This document shows positions 34,143-44,867 of a DNA stretch of 64,000 nucleotides, piece by piece. Position numbers and translations under genes: made by a program. Below the pieces are notes generated by a model. It was not told the origin of the DNA and made no database searches. It worked only from the letters and a program-made list of their open reading frames with translations. Location of the stretch: NCBI RefSeq assembly GCF_011926545.1, contig NZ_JAATIT010000003.1, forward strand, positions 372,001-436,000, in the 5' to 3' direction. Each line of letters starts with the position of its first letter. Within the stretch, counting starts at the first letter, position 1. The DNA is from Sphingopyxis italica (GTDB taxonomy: Bacteria; Pseudomonadota; Alphaproteobacteria; Sphingomonadales; Sphingomonadaceae).

Positions 34143-35480
34143 CTATTTCGCGTCGGGGCGCACGCCGCCGATGATCGACAGCATGATCGCGGTCACCGCA
34201 TTGCGGATTGCCGGTTCGGCCTTTGGGGCGAAGAAGGGCGAATGATTGGTCGGCGCGGGCTCGCCCTTCGCCTTGAGATCGGCGAGCACCGCGGGATCAT
34301 AACCGCCGATCCCGAAGAAGAGCGATGGCACGCCCGCATCGACGAATTCCGAAAAATCCTCACTTCCAGACATCGGGGTCGCGCTCACCGGCGCAAAAGC
34401 CAAGCCCTTGCCGAACACCGGCGTCAAAACGGTTACCGCGGCCTTCGCCATCGCCTCGTCGTTCGTCATCACCCCGGTGCCGCCAATGTAACGGATCGTC
34501 GGTTCGGGCGCCCCGCCCATCGCGGCCGCCGACTTCGCGACGCGCGCGGTGCCGTCCTGCAGCAGCTTGCGCACCTCGGGCGACTGCGAGCGCAGATTGA
34601 CCTTCACCTCGGCGCTGTCGGGAATGATGTTGGGCGCGCTGCCCGCGTTGATCGCGCCGATCGTCAGCACGCCGAACGCCGCCGGGTCCTTTTCGCGGCT
34701 GATCACGACCTGCGTGTCGGTGACGAAGCGCGCGGCGATCGGGATCGGGTCGATCGTCGCCGCGGGCATCGAGCCGTGTCCGCCGCGTCCGTGGAAAATG
34801 ATCGCATAGCTGTCCGACGCCGATGAGGACGGCCCCGCCTTGATCGCGACGACGCCCGCCGGAAGGTTGGTGACATGCGCCGCAAAGCCGAAATCGGGCT
34901 TCGGGAATCGCTTGAAAAGTCCGTCGTCGAGCATCGCGCGCGCGCCGCTGAGCGGTTCTTCGGCGGGCTGGCCGATCAGCATGACGGTGCCCGACCAGTT
35001 ATCGCGCATCGCGGAAAGCGCCTGCGCGACGCCGACCAGATAGGCGACATGCGTGTCGTGTCCGCACGCGTGCATCACCGGCACATCCTTGCCCTCATAG
35101 GTCGCGCGCGCCTTGCTGGCCCAGGCGAGCCCGGTCTTCTCCTCCATCGGCAGAGCGTCCATGTCGGCGCGCACGAGGATCGTCGGACCCTCGCCATTCT
35201 TGAGTAGGCCGACGACGCCGGTGCCGCCGACCTTTTCGGTGACGGTAAATCCCGCTGCCCGCAGATGCTGTGCGAGGATGCCCGCCGTGCGGACCTCCTG
35301 CATCCCGAGTTCGGGGTGCTGGTGCAAATCCTTGTAGAGCGCCTCAAGCGCCGGATAATTCTTGTCGAGCAGCGTGGTCAGCCGCGCATTCGCGGCATCG
35401 AGATCGGGCGCCGCCCGCGCGCCCGTCGCGGTGAGGGAAAGAGCCAGCGAAGCCGCTGCCCACAGCCAATGCTTCGCCAT
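34143..35480 (-). CDS. Exported M20 family amidohydrolase/peptidase
   Basis: A 445-residue zinc hydrolase of the M20D group (hippurate hydrolase, N-acyl amino acid amidohydrolase type). It has a signal peptide (residues 1-23, ending ATGARA), the first metal motif MHACGHDTH near residue 130, the catalytic/metal glutamates PAEEPL near 163 and the dimerisation-domain motif FHGRGGHGS near 218. Family members release amino acids from acyl or peptide conjugates; here this would occur in the periplasm. GGGGGAGAG precedes the ATG at 35480. It begins 23 bp after lpdA. Confidence 0.88.
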   Translation of the reverse strand: MAKHWLWAAASLALSLTATGARAAPDLDAANARLTTLLDKNYPALEALYKDLHQHPELGMQEVRTAGILAQHLRAAGFTVTEKVGGTGVVGLLKNGEGPTILVRADMDALPMEEKTGLAWASKARATYEGKDVPVMHACGHDTHVAYLVGVAQALSAMRDNWSGTVMLIGQPAEEPLSGARAMLDDGLFKRFPKPDFGFAAHVTNLPAGVVAIKAGPSSSASDSYAIIFHGRGGHGSMPAATIDPIPIAARFVTDTQVVISREKDPAAFGVLTIGAINAGSAPNIIPDSAEVKVNLRSQSPEVRKLLQDGTARVAKSAAAMGGAPEPTIRYIGGTGVMTNDEAMAKAAVTVLTPVFGKGLAFAPVSATPMSGSEDFSEFVDAGVPSLFFGIGGYDPAVLADLKAKGEPAPTNHSPFFAPKAEPAIRNAVTAIMLSIIGGVRPDAK

Positions 35481-35503
35481 CACACTCTCCCCCATTTTCC
35501 GTG

Positions 35504-36931
35504 TCAAATATGAATCGGCTTGCCCGTCACCGCCATCGCGGCTTCCTTGATCGCCTCGCTGTGCGTCGGATGCGCGTGGCAGGTGTAGGCGATGTCTTCA
35601 GACGTCGCGCCGAATTCCATCGCCTGCGCCGCCTGCGCGATCATCGTGCCCGCGACGCTCGCGATGCACCATACGCCCAGCACGCGGTCGCTCTTCGCAT
35701 CCGCGATCACCTTCACGAAGCCATCGGGCTCGTGGTTGGTCTTGGCGCGGCTGTTCGCCATCATCGGGAACTTGCCGACCTTGACCTCACCCTTTTCCCC
35801 ACCCGCCTTCTCAATAGCCTGCTCTTCGGTCAGGCCGACGCCGGCAATTTCGGGCCAGGTGTAGACAACCGACGGGATGACGTCGTGGTTCACGATGCCG
35901 GTCAGTCCCGCAATATTCTCGGCGCAGGCGATGCCCTCATCCTCGGCCTTGTGCGCGAGCATCGGGCCGGGGATGACGTCGCCGATCGCCCAGATGCCAG
36001 GAACCTGCGTCGAGAAATCATGGTCGGTTTCGATCTGGCCGCGCTGGTTGAGCGCGAGGCCCGCCTTGTCGAGGCCGAGGCCGTCGGTGTTCGGACGGCG
36101 GCCGATCGACACCAGCACGACATCGGCTTCGAGCGTTTCGGCGTCGCCGCCGGCCGCGGGTTCGAGCGTCAGCACGGCCTTCTTGCCCCCACCCTTTACA
36201 GAGGCGACCGCGGCCTTGGTGACCTTGGTCTTGAGCTTGAATTCCATGCCCTGCTTCTTGAATATCTTGTTCGCGTCCTTGCGGACGTCGCCGTCCATGC
36301 CGGGCAGGATCTGGTCGAGATATTCGACGACGGTGACCTTGGCGCCGAGGCGGCGCCACACGCTGCCGAGTTCGAGCCCGATCACGCCGCCGCCGATGAC
36401 GACCATATGGCCCGGAACCTTGGCGAGTTCGAGCGCGCCGGTCGAATCGACGATGATCTGCTTGTCGTTATCGACCTCGACGCCCGGAAGCGGGGTCACC
36501 GACGAGCCGGTCGCGATGATGATATTCTTGGCGCGCACCGACTTGCCCGCCACTTCGACGGTATCTTTCGAGGTGAACTGGGCATAGCCCTTCAGCCAGT
36601 CGATCTTGTTCTTCTTGAACAGAAATTCGATGCCGCCGGTCAGGCCCTTCACCGCATCCTTGCGCTGGCCGTGCATGGTGCCGAGGTCGAGCTCGGGCTT
36701 CACCTTGATGCCCATCGCCGCCATCGCGCCGCCCGCGGCCGCCTCGAAATATTCAGACGCGTGGAGCATCGCCTTCGAGGGGATGCAGCCGACGTTGAGG
36801 CAGGTGCCTCCGAGCGTCTCGCGCCCCTCGGCGCACGCGGTCTTGAGGCCCAGCTGCGCCGCGCGGATCGCCGCGACATAGCCGCCGGGACCGGCACCGA
36901 TGACAAGGACGTCGTAATCAAAGTCCGACAT
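35504..36931 (-). CDS. lpdA: Dihydrolipoyl dehydrogenase (E3)
   Basis: Flavoenzyme that reoxidises the lipoyl groups of the 2-oxoglutarate dehydrogenase complex. The 475-residue product has the FAD motif (VLVIGAGPGGYVAAI), the redox disulfide C44/C49 (GGTCLNVGCIPSK), the NAD motif (VVIGGGVIGLELG) and the C-terminal His-Glu pair (CHAHPTHSEAIKEA). It follows sucB after a family-1 repeat and is the last enzyme gene of the mdh-suc cluster, so it probably serves the SucAB complex. Confidence 0.95.
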   Translation of the reverse strand: MSDFDYDVLVIGAGPGGYVAAIRAAQLGLKTACAEGRETLGGTCLNVGCIPSKAMLHASEYFEAAAGGAMAAMGIKVKPELDLGTMHGQRKDAVKGLTGGIEFLFKKNKIDWLKGYAQFTSKDTVEVAGKSVRAKNIIIATGSSVTPLPGVEVDNDKQIIVDSTGALELAKVPGHMVVIGGGVIGLELGSVWRRLGAKVTVVEYLDQILPGMDGDVRKDANKIFKKQGMEFKLKTKVTKAAVASVKGGGKKAVLTLEPAAGGDAETLEADVVLVSIGRRPNTDGLGLDKAGLALNQRGQIETDHDFSTQVPGIWAIGDVIPGPMLAHKAEDEGIACAENIAGLTGIVNHDVIPSVVYTWPEIAGVGLTEEQAIEKAGGEKGEVKVGKFPMMANSRAKTNHEPDGFVKVIADAKSDRVLGVWCIASVAGTMIAQAAQAMEFGATSEDIAYTCHAHPTHSEAIKEAAMAVTGKPIHI

Positions 36932-36939
36932 TTCAATCT

Positions 36940-37031
36940 CCGTTCGCCCTGAGCTTGTCGAAGGGCCGTACTTTTCTCAATCCGTCGCTCTCAAGGGAAG
37001 AACGGGGCTTCGACAAGCTCAGCCCGAACGG
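36940..37031. repeat. REP-like element, family 1, between sucB and lpdA
   Basis: Begins CCGTTCGCCCTGAGCTTGTC and ends with the complement GACAAGCTCAGCCCGAACGG. It is the same repeat as 6787-6876, with a different spacer of about 35 bases. It fills nearly the entire gap between sucB and lpdA, so in the transcript it would form a stable hairpin between the E2 and E3 coding regions. Confidence 0.88.
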
Positions 37032-37043
37032 ATGTGGGATATT

Positions 37044-38291
37044 TTAAAGATCGATCAGGATGCGCGTCGGGTCCTCGATCGCTTCCTTGATCGTCTTGAG
37101 GAAGGTCACCGCCTCGCGGCCATCGACCAGGCGGTGGTCATAGCTCATCGCGAGATACATCATCGGGCGGATCACGATCTCGCCGTCGCGCACGACGGGG
37201 CGATCCTCGATGCGATGGAGACCGAGCACCGCCGACTGCGGCGGGTTGATGATCGGGGTCGACATCAGACCGCCGAACACGCCGCCGTTCGAGATGGTGA
37301 AGGTGCCGCCGGTCATGTCGTCCATCGTCAGCGTGCCGTCCTTGGCGCGCTTGCCGAGGTCGGCGATCGCCTTCTCGATGTCGGCGAACGACATGCTGTC
37401 GGCATTGCGCACGACCGGCACGACGAGGCCGTTCGGGGCGCTGACCGCGACCGAGACGTCGAGATAATTGTGATAGACGATCTCGTCGCCGTCGATCCGC
37501 GCGTTGACCGACGGGATGTCATGCGCGGCGAGCGCGACCGCCTTGGTGAAGAAGCTCATAAAGCCGAGGCGCACGCCATGCTTCTTTTCGAAGCTGTCGC
37601 GGTATTTTTCGCGCGTCGCCATCACCGCCGACATGTCGACATCGTTGAACGTCGTCAGCATCGCCGCGGTGTCCTGCGCCGACTTCAGGCGCTTGGCGAT
37701 CGTCTGGCGCATGCGCGTCATCTTGACGCGCTCTTCCTGACGGCCCGGCGCGGCGCTCGCGGCAGGGGCAGGCGCAGCCGCCGGTGCGGGGGCGGCGGCA
37801 GGCGCCGCGCTGGCGGCCGCGAGCACGTCTTCCTTGGTCAGGCGGCCGTCCTTGCCGCTGCCATGGATCTTCGTCGGATCGACGCCATGTTCGAGCACGA
37901 GGCGGCGCACCGCGGGCGACATGGTGGTGACGGTATCGACGCTTTCACCGGCCGGCGCGGCGGTCGTGGCGGGAGCCGGCGCGGCGGCTTCCGCCTTCGC
38001 GGCCGGTGCGGGAGCGGGCGCGGCTGCGGCAGGCGCCGGGGCGGCTGCAGTACCGCCGGCCTCGATCGTCGCGATCGCCGCGCCGACGTTGACCGTATCG
38101 CCCACCGCGACGAGTTGCTGGCCCATCACGCCGGCGACGGGCGACGGCACTTCGACCGCGACCTTGTCGGTTTCGAGGCTCGCGATGGGTTCGTCGAGCG
38201 CGACGGCTTCGCCGGGCTGCTTCAGCCATTCGCCGATCGTCGCTTCGGTGACGCTTTCGCCCAGCGTGGGGACTTTGACTTCGGTGCTCAT
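37044..38291 (-). CDS. sucB: 2-oxoglutarate dehydrogenase E2 (dihydrolipoyl succinyltransferase)
   Basis: Core subunit that passes the succinyl group from E1 to CoA. The 415-residue protein has one lipoyl domain (lipoyl lysine K43 in ETDKVAVEV), an alanine/proline-rich linker, the E3/E1-binding domain ([32 protein letters not shown]), a second Ala/Pro linker and the catalytic domain with the active-site histidine in [15 protein letters not shown]. The ATG at 38291 has AAGGAAG upstream; an in-frame ATG at 38312 lies inside a palindromic repeat and is unlikely. Confidence 0.95.
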   Translation of the reverse strand: MSTEVKVPTLGESVTEATIGEWLKQPGEAVALDEPIASLETDKVAVEVPSPVAGVMGQQLVAVGDTVNVGAAIATIEAGGTAAAPAPAAAAPAPAPAAKAEAAAPAPATTAAPAGESVDTVTTMSPAVRRLVLEHGVDPTKIHGSGKDGRLTKEDVLAAASAAPAAAPAPAAAPAPAASAAPGRQEERVKMTRMRQTIAKRLKSAQDTAAMLTTFNDVDMSAVMATREKYRDSFEKKHGVRLGFMSFFTKAVALAAHDIPSVNARIDGDEIVYHNYLDVSVAVSAPNGLVVPVVRNADSMSFADIEKAIADLGKRAKDGTLTMDDMTGGTFTISNGGVFGGLMSTPIINPPQSAVLGLHRIEDRPVVRDGEIVIRPMMYLAMSYDHRLVDGREAVTFLKTIKEAIEDPTRILIDL

Positions 38292-38310
38292 CGCTTCTTC
38301 CTTGGGAGCC

Positions 38311-38397
38311 ATAAATAGGGACAGTCCCTATTTATCGAGATTATCGTTGCGTTTGTTGGGCGACCTCGACCGATAAACAGGGACTGTCCCTATTTAT
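38311..38397. repeat. Paired AAATAGGGAC palindromes (REP-like, family 3) between sucA and sucB
   Basis: Two copies of a 25-base near-palindrome (ATAAATAGGGACAGTCCCTA(TTTAT) and its inverse) lie head to head 37 bases apart. The right-hand copy has one change (AAACAG). The pair recurs at 45955-46042. This sequence class is known from REP elements linked to REP-associated tyrosine transposases (RAYT/Y1 family); no such transposase gene is in the window. Confidence 0.88.
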
Positions 38398-38411
38398 GGC
38401 GCGTACGCTCA

Positions 38412-41231
38412 TCATTTATTCTTCGTGCGCCGTATTTCGGCGCGAACCGAAAGGCCGAGCGCGTCGGCGACGAGCGCCGACTGTTCGGTCTGGTGGCGGC
38501 TCATCAGGCCGGTCGCGGGCGAGGCCGCGGCGGCGCGGCCGGCATAGCGCGGGCGCATGCCTTTGTGGCCCGCCTCGGTCAGCGATTCCTCGATCAGTTC
38601 ATTGACGAAGAACCAGGCGCCGTTGTTGCGCGGTTCTTCCTGCGCCCAGACGACCTCCTCGAGCTTCGGCATCCGCTTCAGGCGAACCGCGAGCGCCTCA
38701 CCCGGGAAGGGATAGAGCTGCTCGATGCGGATCACCGTCGTGTCGGTCAGGCCCGCGGCGTCGCGCGCTTCCATCAGGTCGTAACCGACCTTGCCCGAAC
38801 AGAGGACGACGCGCTTGACGTCCTTGTCGGCGGGCGGGGTGCGATCCGACATGATGCGACGGAAATGCGCCTCGCCGATGAAGTCCGACCGCTGCGACAC
38901 CGCCAGCTTGTGGCGGAGCAGCGACTTGGGCGTCATGATGATCAGCGGCTTGCGGAACGAGCGCAGCATCTGGCGGCGCAGGACGTGGAAATAGTTCGAC
39001 GGGGTCGAAATATTGCACACCTGGATATTGTCGCCGGCGCACAGCTGGAGGAAGCGTTCGAGGCGCGCCGAGCTATGCTCGGGGCCCTGCCCTTCATAAC
39101 CGTGCGGGAGCAGCAGCACGAGGCCGTTGGCGCGCAGCCACTTGGCCTCGCCCGCGGCGATGAACTGGTCGATCATGATCTGCGCGCCGTTGGCGAAATC
39201 GCCGAACTGCGCTTCCCACAGGACCAGCGATTTCGGATCGGCCATCGCATAGCCATATTCGAAGCCGAGCACGCCATATTCGCTGAGCGGGCTATCAAGC
39301 ACCTCGAACCGGCCGTGCGGCACGGTCGTCAGCGGGATATATTTCGCTTCGGTCTTCTGGTCGACCCAGACGGCGTGGCGCTGGCTGAAGGTGCCACGCC
39401 CCGAATCCTGTCCCGACAGGCGCACCTGATAGCCTTCGCTCAGCAAGGTGCCGAAGGCGAGGCTTTCGGCGGTCGCCCAGTCGAACACTTCACCGTCCTT
39501 CTTGTCGGCGAACATCGCGCCGCGCGCGTCGATGACGCGGCGCAGCGTCTTGTGGGCTTCGACGTCGGCGGGGATCGTCGTCATCGTGCGGCCGATCGAG
39601 TCGAACAGCTTTTCCGAAACGCCCGTCGCGATATTGCGGCGCGCATGTTCGGATTCGGTCGGCGCATAGAGGCCCGACCAGCGCCCGGCGAACCAGTCGG
39701 CCTTATTCGGCTTGTAGGTCTTCGCCGCCTCGAAGTCGCCTTCGAGCCGCGCGGTGAATTCGGCGCGGCGCGCGTCGGCCCAGCCCGCGTCGATCACGCC
39801 CTCATCCTGCAGCTTCGCGGCGCAGAGCTGGGATACCGGCGGATGCTTGCGGATGCGTTCGTACATCAGCGGCTGGGTGAACGACGGCTCGTCGCCTTCG
39901 TTGTGGCCGAAGCGGCGATAGCACCACATGTCGATCACGACGTCGCGCTTGAATTGCTGGCGGAAGTCGATCGCGAGCTTGCACGCGAAGGTCACCGCTT
40001 CGGGATCGTCGCCGTTGACGTGCAGGATCGGCGCCTGAACGCCCTTGGCGACATCCGACGGATAGGGCGACGAGCGCGCGAACTGCGGGCTGGTCGTGAA
40101 GCCGATCTGGTTGTTGACGATGAAGTGGATGCAGCCGCCGGTGTTGTAGCCGCGGATGCCCGAGAAGCCGAGGCATTCCCAGACGATCCCCTGCCCCGCG
40201 AAGGCGGCGTCGCCGTGGATCAGCACCGGCAGCACCTGCGTATGTTCGGCGAGGTCGTCGCGCACCACCTGTTGCGCGCGCACCTTGCCGAGCACGACCG
40301 GATCGACCGCCTCGAGGTGCGAGGGATTGGGAACCAGCGACATATGCACCGAGACGCCGTCGAACTCGCGGTCGGTCGAGGTGCCGAGGTGATATTTGAC
40401 GTCGCCCGAACCGCCGACATCGTCGGGGTTCGCGCTGCCGCCCGAAAATTCGTGGAAGATCACCTGATAGGGTTTGGCGAGCACGTTCGCGAGCATGTTG
40501 AGCCGCCCGCGGTGCGCCATGCCATAGACGATTTCCTTCACGCCATATTGGCCGCCATATTTGATGATCGATTCCATCGCGGGGATCATCGACTCGCCGC
40601 CGTCGAGCCCGAAACGCTTGGTGCCGACATATTTGCGCGCGAGGAATTTCTCCCATTCCTCGGCCTCGATCACCTTGCTCAGGATCGCGCGCTTGCCTTC
40701 CTGGGTGAATTCGACACTCTTGTCGGCGCCCTCCATCCGGTCCTGCAGGAAACGCCGCTCCTCGACGTCGGAAATGTGCATATATTCCAGGCCGACATGG
40801 CCGCAATAATTGGCGCGCAGGATCGCGACGATCTCGCGGATCGTCGCCTTTTCGAGCCCCAGCGTTCCGCCGATATACACCGGCCGATCCTGATCGGCGC
40901 CGACGAAGCCGTGATATTCGGGCGTCAGATCGGCGGGCAGTTCGCGCTGGCTGAGGCCGAGCGGGTCGAGCGTCGCGGCGAGGTGGCCGCGCACGCGATA
41001 GGTGCGGATCAGCATCATCGCGCGGATCGAATCGTCGGCGGCGCGCTCGACCTCGGCGTTCGAGAGCGCGGCGCCCGCCTTGGCGGCGGCGGCCTTCACC
41101 GCGACCTGCATCTGCTGCGGGTCGAGCGCGGCGGTCAGGTCGTCGCTGTCGATCCGGGGCCAGTTCTTCGGCGCCCAGCTCGGGCCGGCCTGCGGCTCGT
41201 CGATGTCGAAGCTTTGTCGTTCGAGGTTCAT
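38412..41231 (-). CDS. sucA: 2-oxoglutarate dehydrogenase E1 (thiamine-dependent)
   Basis: Decarboxylates 2-oxoglutarate and transfers the succinyl group to the lipoyl arm of SucB. The 939-residue protein shows the N-terminal E2-binding segment (QAGPSWAPKNWPRID), the E1 core start (YIGGTLGLEKATIREIVAILRANYCGHVGLEYMHI), the diphosphate-binding region (HGDAAFAGQGIVWECLG), the magnesium/loop region (NNQIGFTTSP) and the C-terminal transketolase-like domain. The start at 41231 (MNLERQSFDIDEP) is supported by domain position. A repeat separates it from sucB. Confidence 0.95.
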   Translation of the reverse strand: MNLERQSFDIDEPQAGPSWAPKNWPRIDSDDLTAALDPQQMQVAVKAAAAKAGAALSNAEVERAADDSIRAMMLIRTYRVRGHLAATLDPLGLSQRELPADLTPEYHGFVGADQDRPVYIGGTLGLEKATIREIVAILRANYCGHVGLEYMHISDVEERRFLQDRMEGADKSVEFTQEGKRAILSKVIEAEEWEKFLARKYVGTKRFGLDGGESMIPAMESIIKYGGQYGVKEIVYGMAHRGRLNMLANVLAKPYQVIFHEFSGGSANPDDVGGSGDVKYHLGTSTDREFDGVSVHMSLVPNPSHLEAVDPVVLGKVRAQQVVRDDLAEHTQVLPVLIHGDAAFAGQGIVWECLGFSGIRGYNTGGCIHFIVNNQIGFTTSPQFARSSPYPSDVAKGVQAPILHVNGDDPEAVTFACKLAIDFRQQFKRDVVIDMWCYRRFGHNEGDEPSFTQPLMYERIRKHPPVSQLCAAKLQDEGVIDAGWADARRAEFTARLEGDFEAAKTYKPNKADWFAGRWSGLYAPTESEHARRNIATGVSEKLFDSIGRTMTTIPADVEAHKTLRRVIDARGAMFADKKDGEVFDWATAESLAFGTLLSEGYQVRLSGQDSGRGTFSQRHAVWVDQKTEAKYIPLTTVPHGRFEVLDSPLSEYGVLGFEYGYAMADPKSLVLWEAQFGDFANGAQIMIDQFIAAGEAKWLRANGLVLLLPHGYEGQGPEHSSARLERFLQLCAGDNIQVCNISTPSNYFHVLRRQMLRSFRKPLIIMTPKSLLRHKLAVSQRSDFIGEAHFRRIMSDRTPPADKDVKRVVLCSGKVGYDLMEARDAAGLTDTTVIRIEQLYPFPGEALAVRLKRMPKLEEVVWAQEEPRNNGAWFFVNELIEESLTEAGHKGMRPRYAGRAAAASPATGLMSRHQTEQSALVADALGLSVRAEIRRTKNK

Positions 41232-41316
41232 CTGCTTTTCCAGGGGGAGGAAGGGGTAGGTATCATCATATGGGGAGCGGAGGCCCGCCGGCAAAGGGCG
41301 CCGGCGAGCCGTCCGG

Positions 41317-42207
41317 TCAGACGCGTTCCTTCAGCACTTCGGCGAGCGTCGTGCCGAGTTCCGACGGGCTCGCCGACACCTTGATGCCGGCGGCTTCCAT
41401 CGCCGCGATCTTGCTTTCGGCATCGCCCTTGCCGCCCGACACGATCGCGCCGGCGTGGCCCATGCGGCGGCCCGGAGGCGCGGTGCGGCCCGCGATGAAG
41501 CCCGCCATCGGCTTCTTGCGGCCGCGTTTCGCTTCGTCGATCAGGAACTGCGCCGCCTGCTCCTCGGCGTCGCCGCCGATTTCGCCGATCATTATGATGC
41601 TCTTCGTGGCGTCATCGGCGAGGAAGAGTTCGAGCACGTCGATGAAGTTGGTGCCGTTCACCGGATCGCCGCCGATGCCGACCGCGGTCGTCTGGCCCAG
41701 GCCGACGTTCGTGGTCTGGAACACCGCTTCATAGGTCAGCGTGCCCGAGCGCGAGACGACGCCGACGCTGCCCTTCGAAAAGATGTTGCCGGGCATGATG
41801 CCGATCTTGCATTCGTCGGGGGTCAGCACGCCGGGGCAGTTGGGGCCGATCAGGCGCGACTTCGAGCCGCTGAGGGCGCGCTTCACCTTGACCATGTCGA
41901 GCACGGGAATGCCTTCGGTGATCGCGACGATCAGTTCGACCTCGGCGTCGATCGCCTCGAGGATCGAGTCGGCGGCGAACGGCGGCGGCACATAGATGAC
42001 CGACGCGGTCGCGCCCGTCGCATGCTTCGCTTCCTCGACCGTGTTGAACATCGGCAGGCCGATATGCGTCGTGCCGCCCTTGCCCGGCGTCACGCCGCCG
42101 ACCATCTGTGTGCCATAAGCGAGCGCCTGTTCGGTGTGGAAGGTTCCGGTGGCACCCGTCATCCCTTGCGTGATGACCTTGGTATTCTTGTCGATAAGGA
42201 TAGACAT
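41317..42207 (-). CDS. sucD: Succinate-CoA ligase alpha subunit
   Basis: Alpha subunit of succinyl-CoA synthetase, carrying the CoA-binding fold and the phosphohistidine. The 296-residue protein has [21 protein letters not shown] and [20 protein letters not shown] in the CoA domain, [19 protein letters not shown], and the active-site histidine in [16 protein letters not shown]. Two adjacent ATGs occur; the one at 42207 is better spaced from AAGGAAG. The beta subunit gene sucC is not next to it or elsewhere in the window. Confidence 0.94.
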   Translation of the reverse strand: MSILIDKNTKVITQGMTGATGTFHTEQALAYGTQMVGGVTPGKGGTTHIGLPMFNTVEEAKHATGATASVIYVPPPFAADSILEAIDAEVELIVAITEGIPVLDMVKVKRALSGSKSRLIGPNCPGVLTPDECKIGIMPGNIFSKGSVGVVSRSGTLTYEAVFQTTNVGLGQTTAVGIGGDPVNGTNFIDVLELFLADDATKSIIMIGEIGGDAEEQAAQFLIDEAKRGRKKPMAGFIAGRTAPPGRRMGHAGAIVSGGKGDAESKIAAMEAAGIKVSASPSELGTTLAEVLKERV

Positions 42208-42250
42208 CATTCTTCCTTCATTCGTTGTCCGACTATCGGACGAAATTTTG

Positions 42251-42525
42251 TCACTTGCGATCCGAACCCAGACGCCAGCCGATCAAGAGTCCAAAACTGC
42301 CGCCAATTAAACCTGGCAAAAGAGCGATGGCCCATATCGTGAGCATGCTCTCGTGCTTTCCGGCAAAAACTGCTCCAAGAGCAGCAAGAGCCAAGCCCGG
42401 AATGTTTGCCTTCAGCCACGTGCCAACCCCAGACTTTCCGGACGAAGTTGAGTTAAAACATGCCAGAAACGCACACAGTCCAACGGACGTTACCCAACCG
42501 ATAAGCGCCCATTGGCCCAAATCCA

Positions 42526-42526
<1 letters not shown>
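42251..42526 (-). CDS. Small hypothetical membrane protein between mdh and sucD
   Basis: A 91-residue protein with three hydrophobic stretches (about residues 7-24, 44-58 and 64-84: [53 protein letters not shown]). I do not recognise it. It begins at the mdh stop (ATG at 42526, or the GTG three bases earlier in GTGA), so it looks translation-coupled to mdh. Its DNA is visibly richer in A and T than both neighbours (for example AATTAAACC and AGTTAAAACATG), which suggests later arrival in this otherwise conserved operon. It could also be a remnant. Confidence 0.55.
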
Positions 42527-43820
<1,294 letters not shown>

Positions 43821-44867
43821 ATGGTGACGCGCGCGATCATCAGCTTCGACACCGAATTGTCGGCCGGCCTCTATCAACGGGGCCACGACGCGCGCACCAA
43901 TTTCGAAAGCTCGATCCTCGGCCGCTGCCGCGATGGCGATTTCGGCATCCATTTCCAGATGGACATGCTGGAAAGATACGGCCTCAAGGGCGTGTTCTTC
44001 GTCGATCCGATGCCGGCGCTCGTCCACGGGCCGTCGATCATCCGCGACATCATCGCCCCCATCGTCGCGCGCGGTCACGAGGTGCAGCTCCACATCCACA
44101 CCGAATGGCTCGCCTTCGCGCGGTTCAGCCCGGTCGGGCGGCTGACCGGGCGCAACATCGGCGACTTCCCGCTCGGGGCGCAGAAAAAGCTGATCGGGCT
44201 GGCGGCGGACATGCTGATGCGCGCCGGGGCGCCCGAGCCGGTCGCCTTTCGCGCCGGCAATTTCGGCGCCAACGACGATACGCTGCGCGCGCTCGCGGCA
44301 CTGGGCTTCGATTATGACAGCAGCTTCAACGGCGCCCATGTCGGTCATGGCTGCGACATCGGACTCGACCGCCGCAACATCGGGATGCGCCTGCATCATG
44401 GCGTCTGCGAAGTGCCGGTCAGCGGCCTGATGGACCGCGCCAACAGCTTTCGGCCGGCGCAGCTCTGCGCCATGTCCGAAGAGGAAATGCGCGACGCGCT
44501 CGATCATGCGGCGGCGAACGGCGCGATCCAGTTCTCGGCCTTCAGCCACAGCTTCGAACTGCTCAGTCGCGATCGCGCGGTCCCCAACCGGCTGGCGATC
44601 GCGCGCATGGAGGCCCTATGCCAGGCGGTCGCCGCCGACCGCCGCGTGACCAGCGGCGGCTTCACCGATCTGCCCGAGCCACCGGCGCAGCCCGGGCCGA
44701 TCAGGCCGCCCGAACCGCGACCGCTCCGGACGCTCCGCCGCACCGCCGAACAGGCCGCGGGGCACCTCGCCCACGAAGTGCGTTACGTCCGCAGTCTCGC
44801 CTATGTCACCGCCAACACGTCACGCTGGGGGAAGATCGCCGGCGGCATCCTGTTGGCCATGGCCTAG
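43821..44867 (+). CDS. Polysaccharide deacetylase family protein
   Basis: A 348-residue protein with a NodB-type fold. The metal/catalytic motif is ISFDTEL near the N-terminus (Asp10 and Glu12), the histidine motif is QLHIHTEW near residue 91, and AFRAGNFGANDDTLRALAALGFDYDSSF fits the family's motif 3. The C-terminal third (after residue 280) is a proline/arginine-rich tail of unknown role. WalW-like members act on surface polysaccharides. No signal peptide is visible. Its end overlaps the end of zapE by 48 bp on the opposite strand. Confidence 0.85.
   Translation: MVTRAIISFDTELSAGLYQRGHDARTNFESSILGRCRDGDFGIHFQMDMLERYGLKGVFFVDPMPALVHGPSIIRDIIAPIVARGHEVQLHIHTEWLAFARFSPVGRLTGRNIGDFPLGAQKKLIGLAADMLMRAGAPEPVAFRAGNFGANDDTLRALAALGFDYDSSFNGAHVGHGCDIGLDRRNIGMRLHHGVCEVPVSGLMDRANSFRPAQLCAMSEEEMRDALDHAAANGAIQFSAFSHSFELLSRDRAVPNRLAIARMEALCQAVAADRRVTSGGFTDLPEPPAQPGPIRPPEPRPLRTLRRTAEQAAGHLAHEVRYVRSLAYVTANTSRWGKIAGGILLAMA

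Noticed and set aside
38493..41384. A long open frame on the plus strand opposite sucA
   Set aside because: Antisense to a gene with full E1 motifs; no family features and no ribosome-binding site. A codon-bias artefact.
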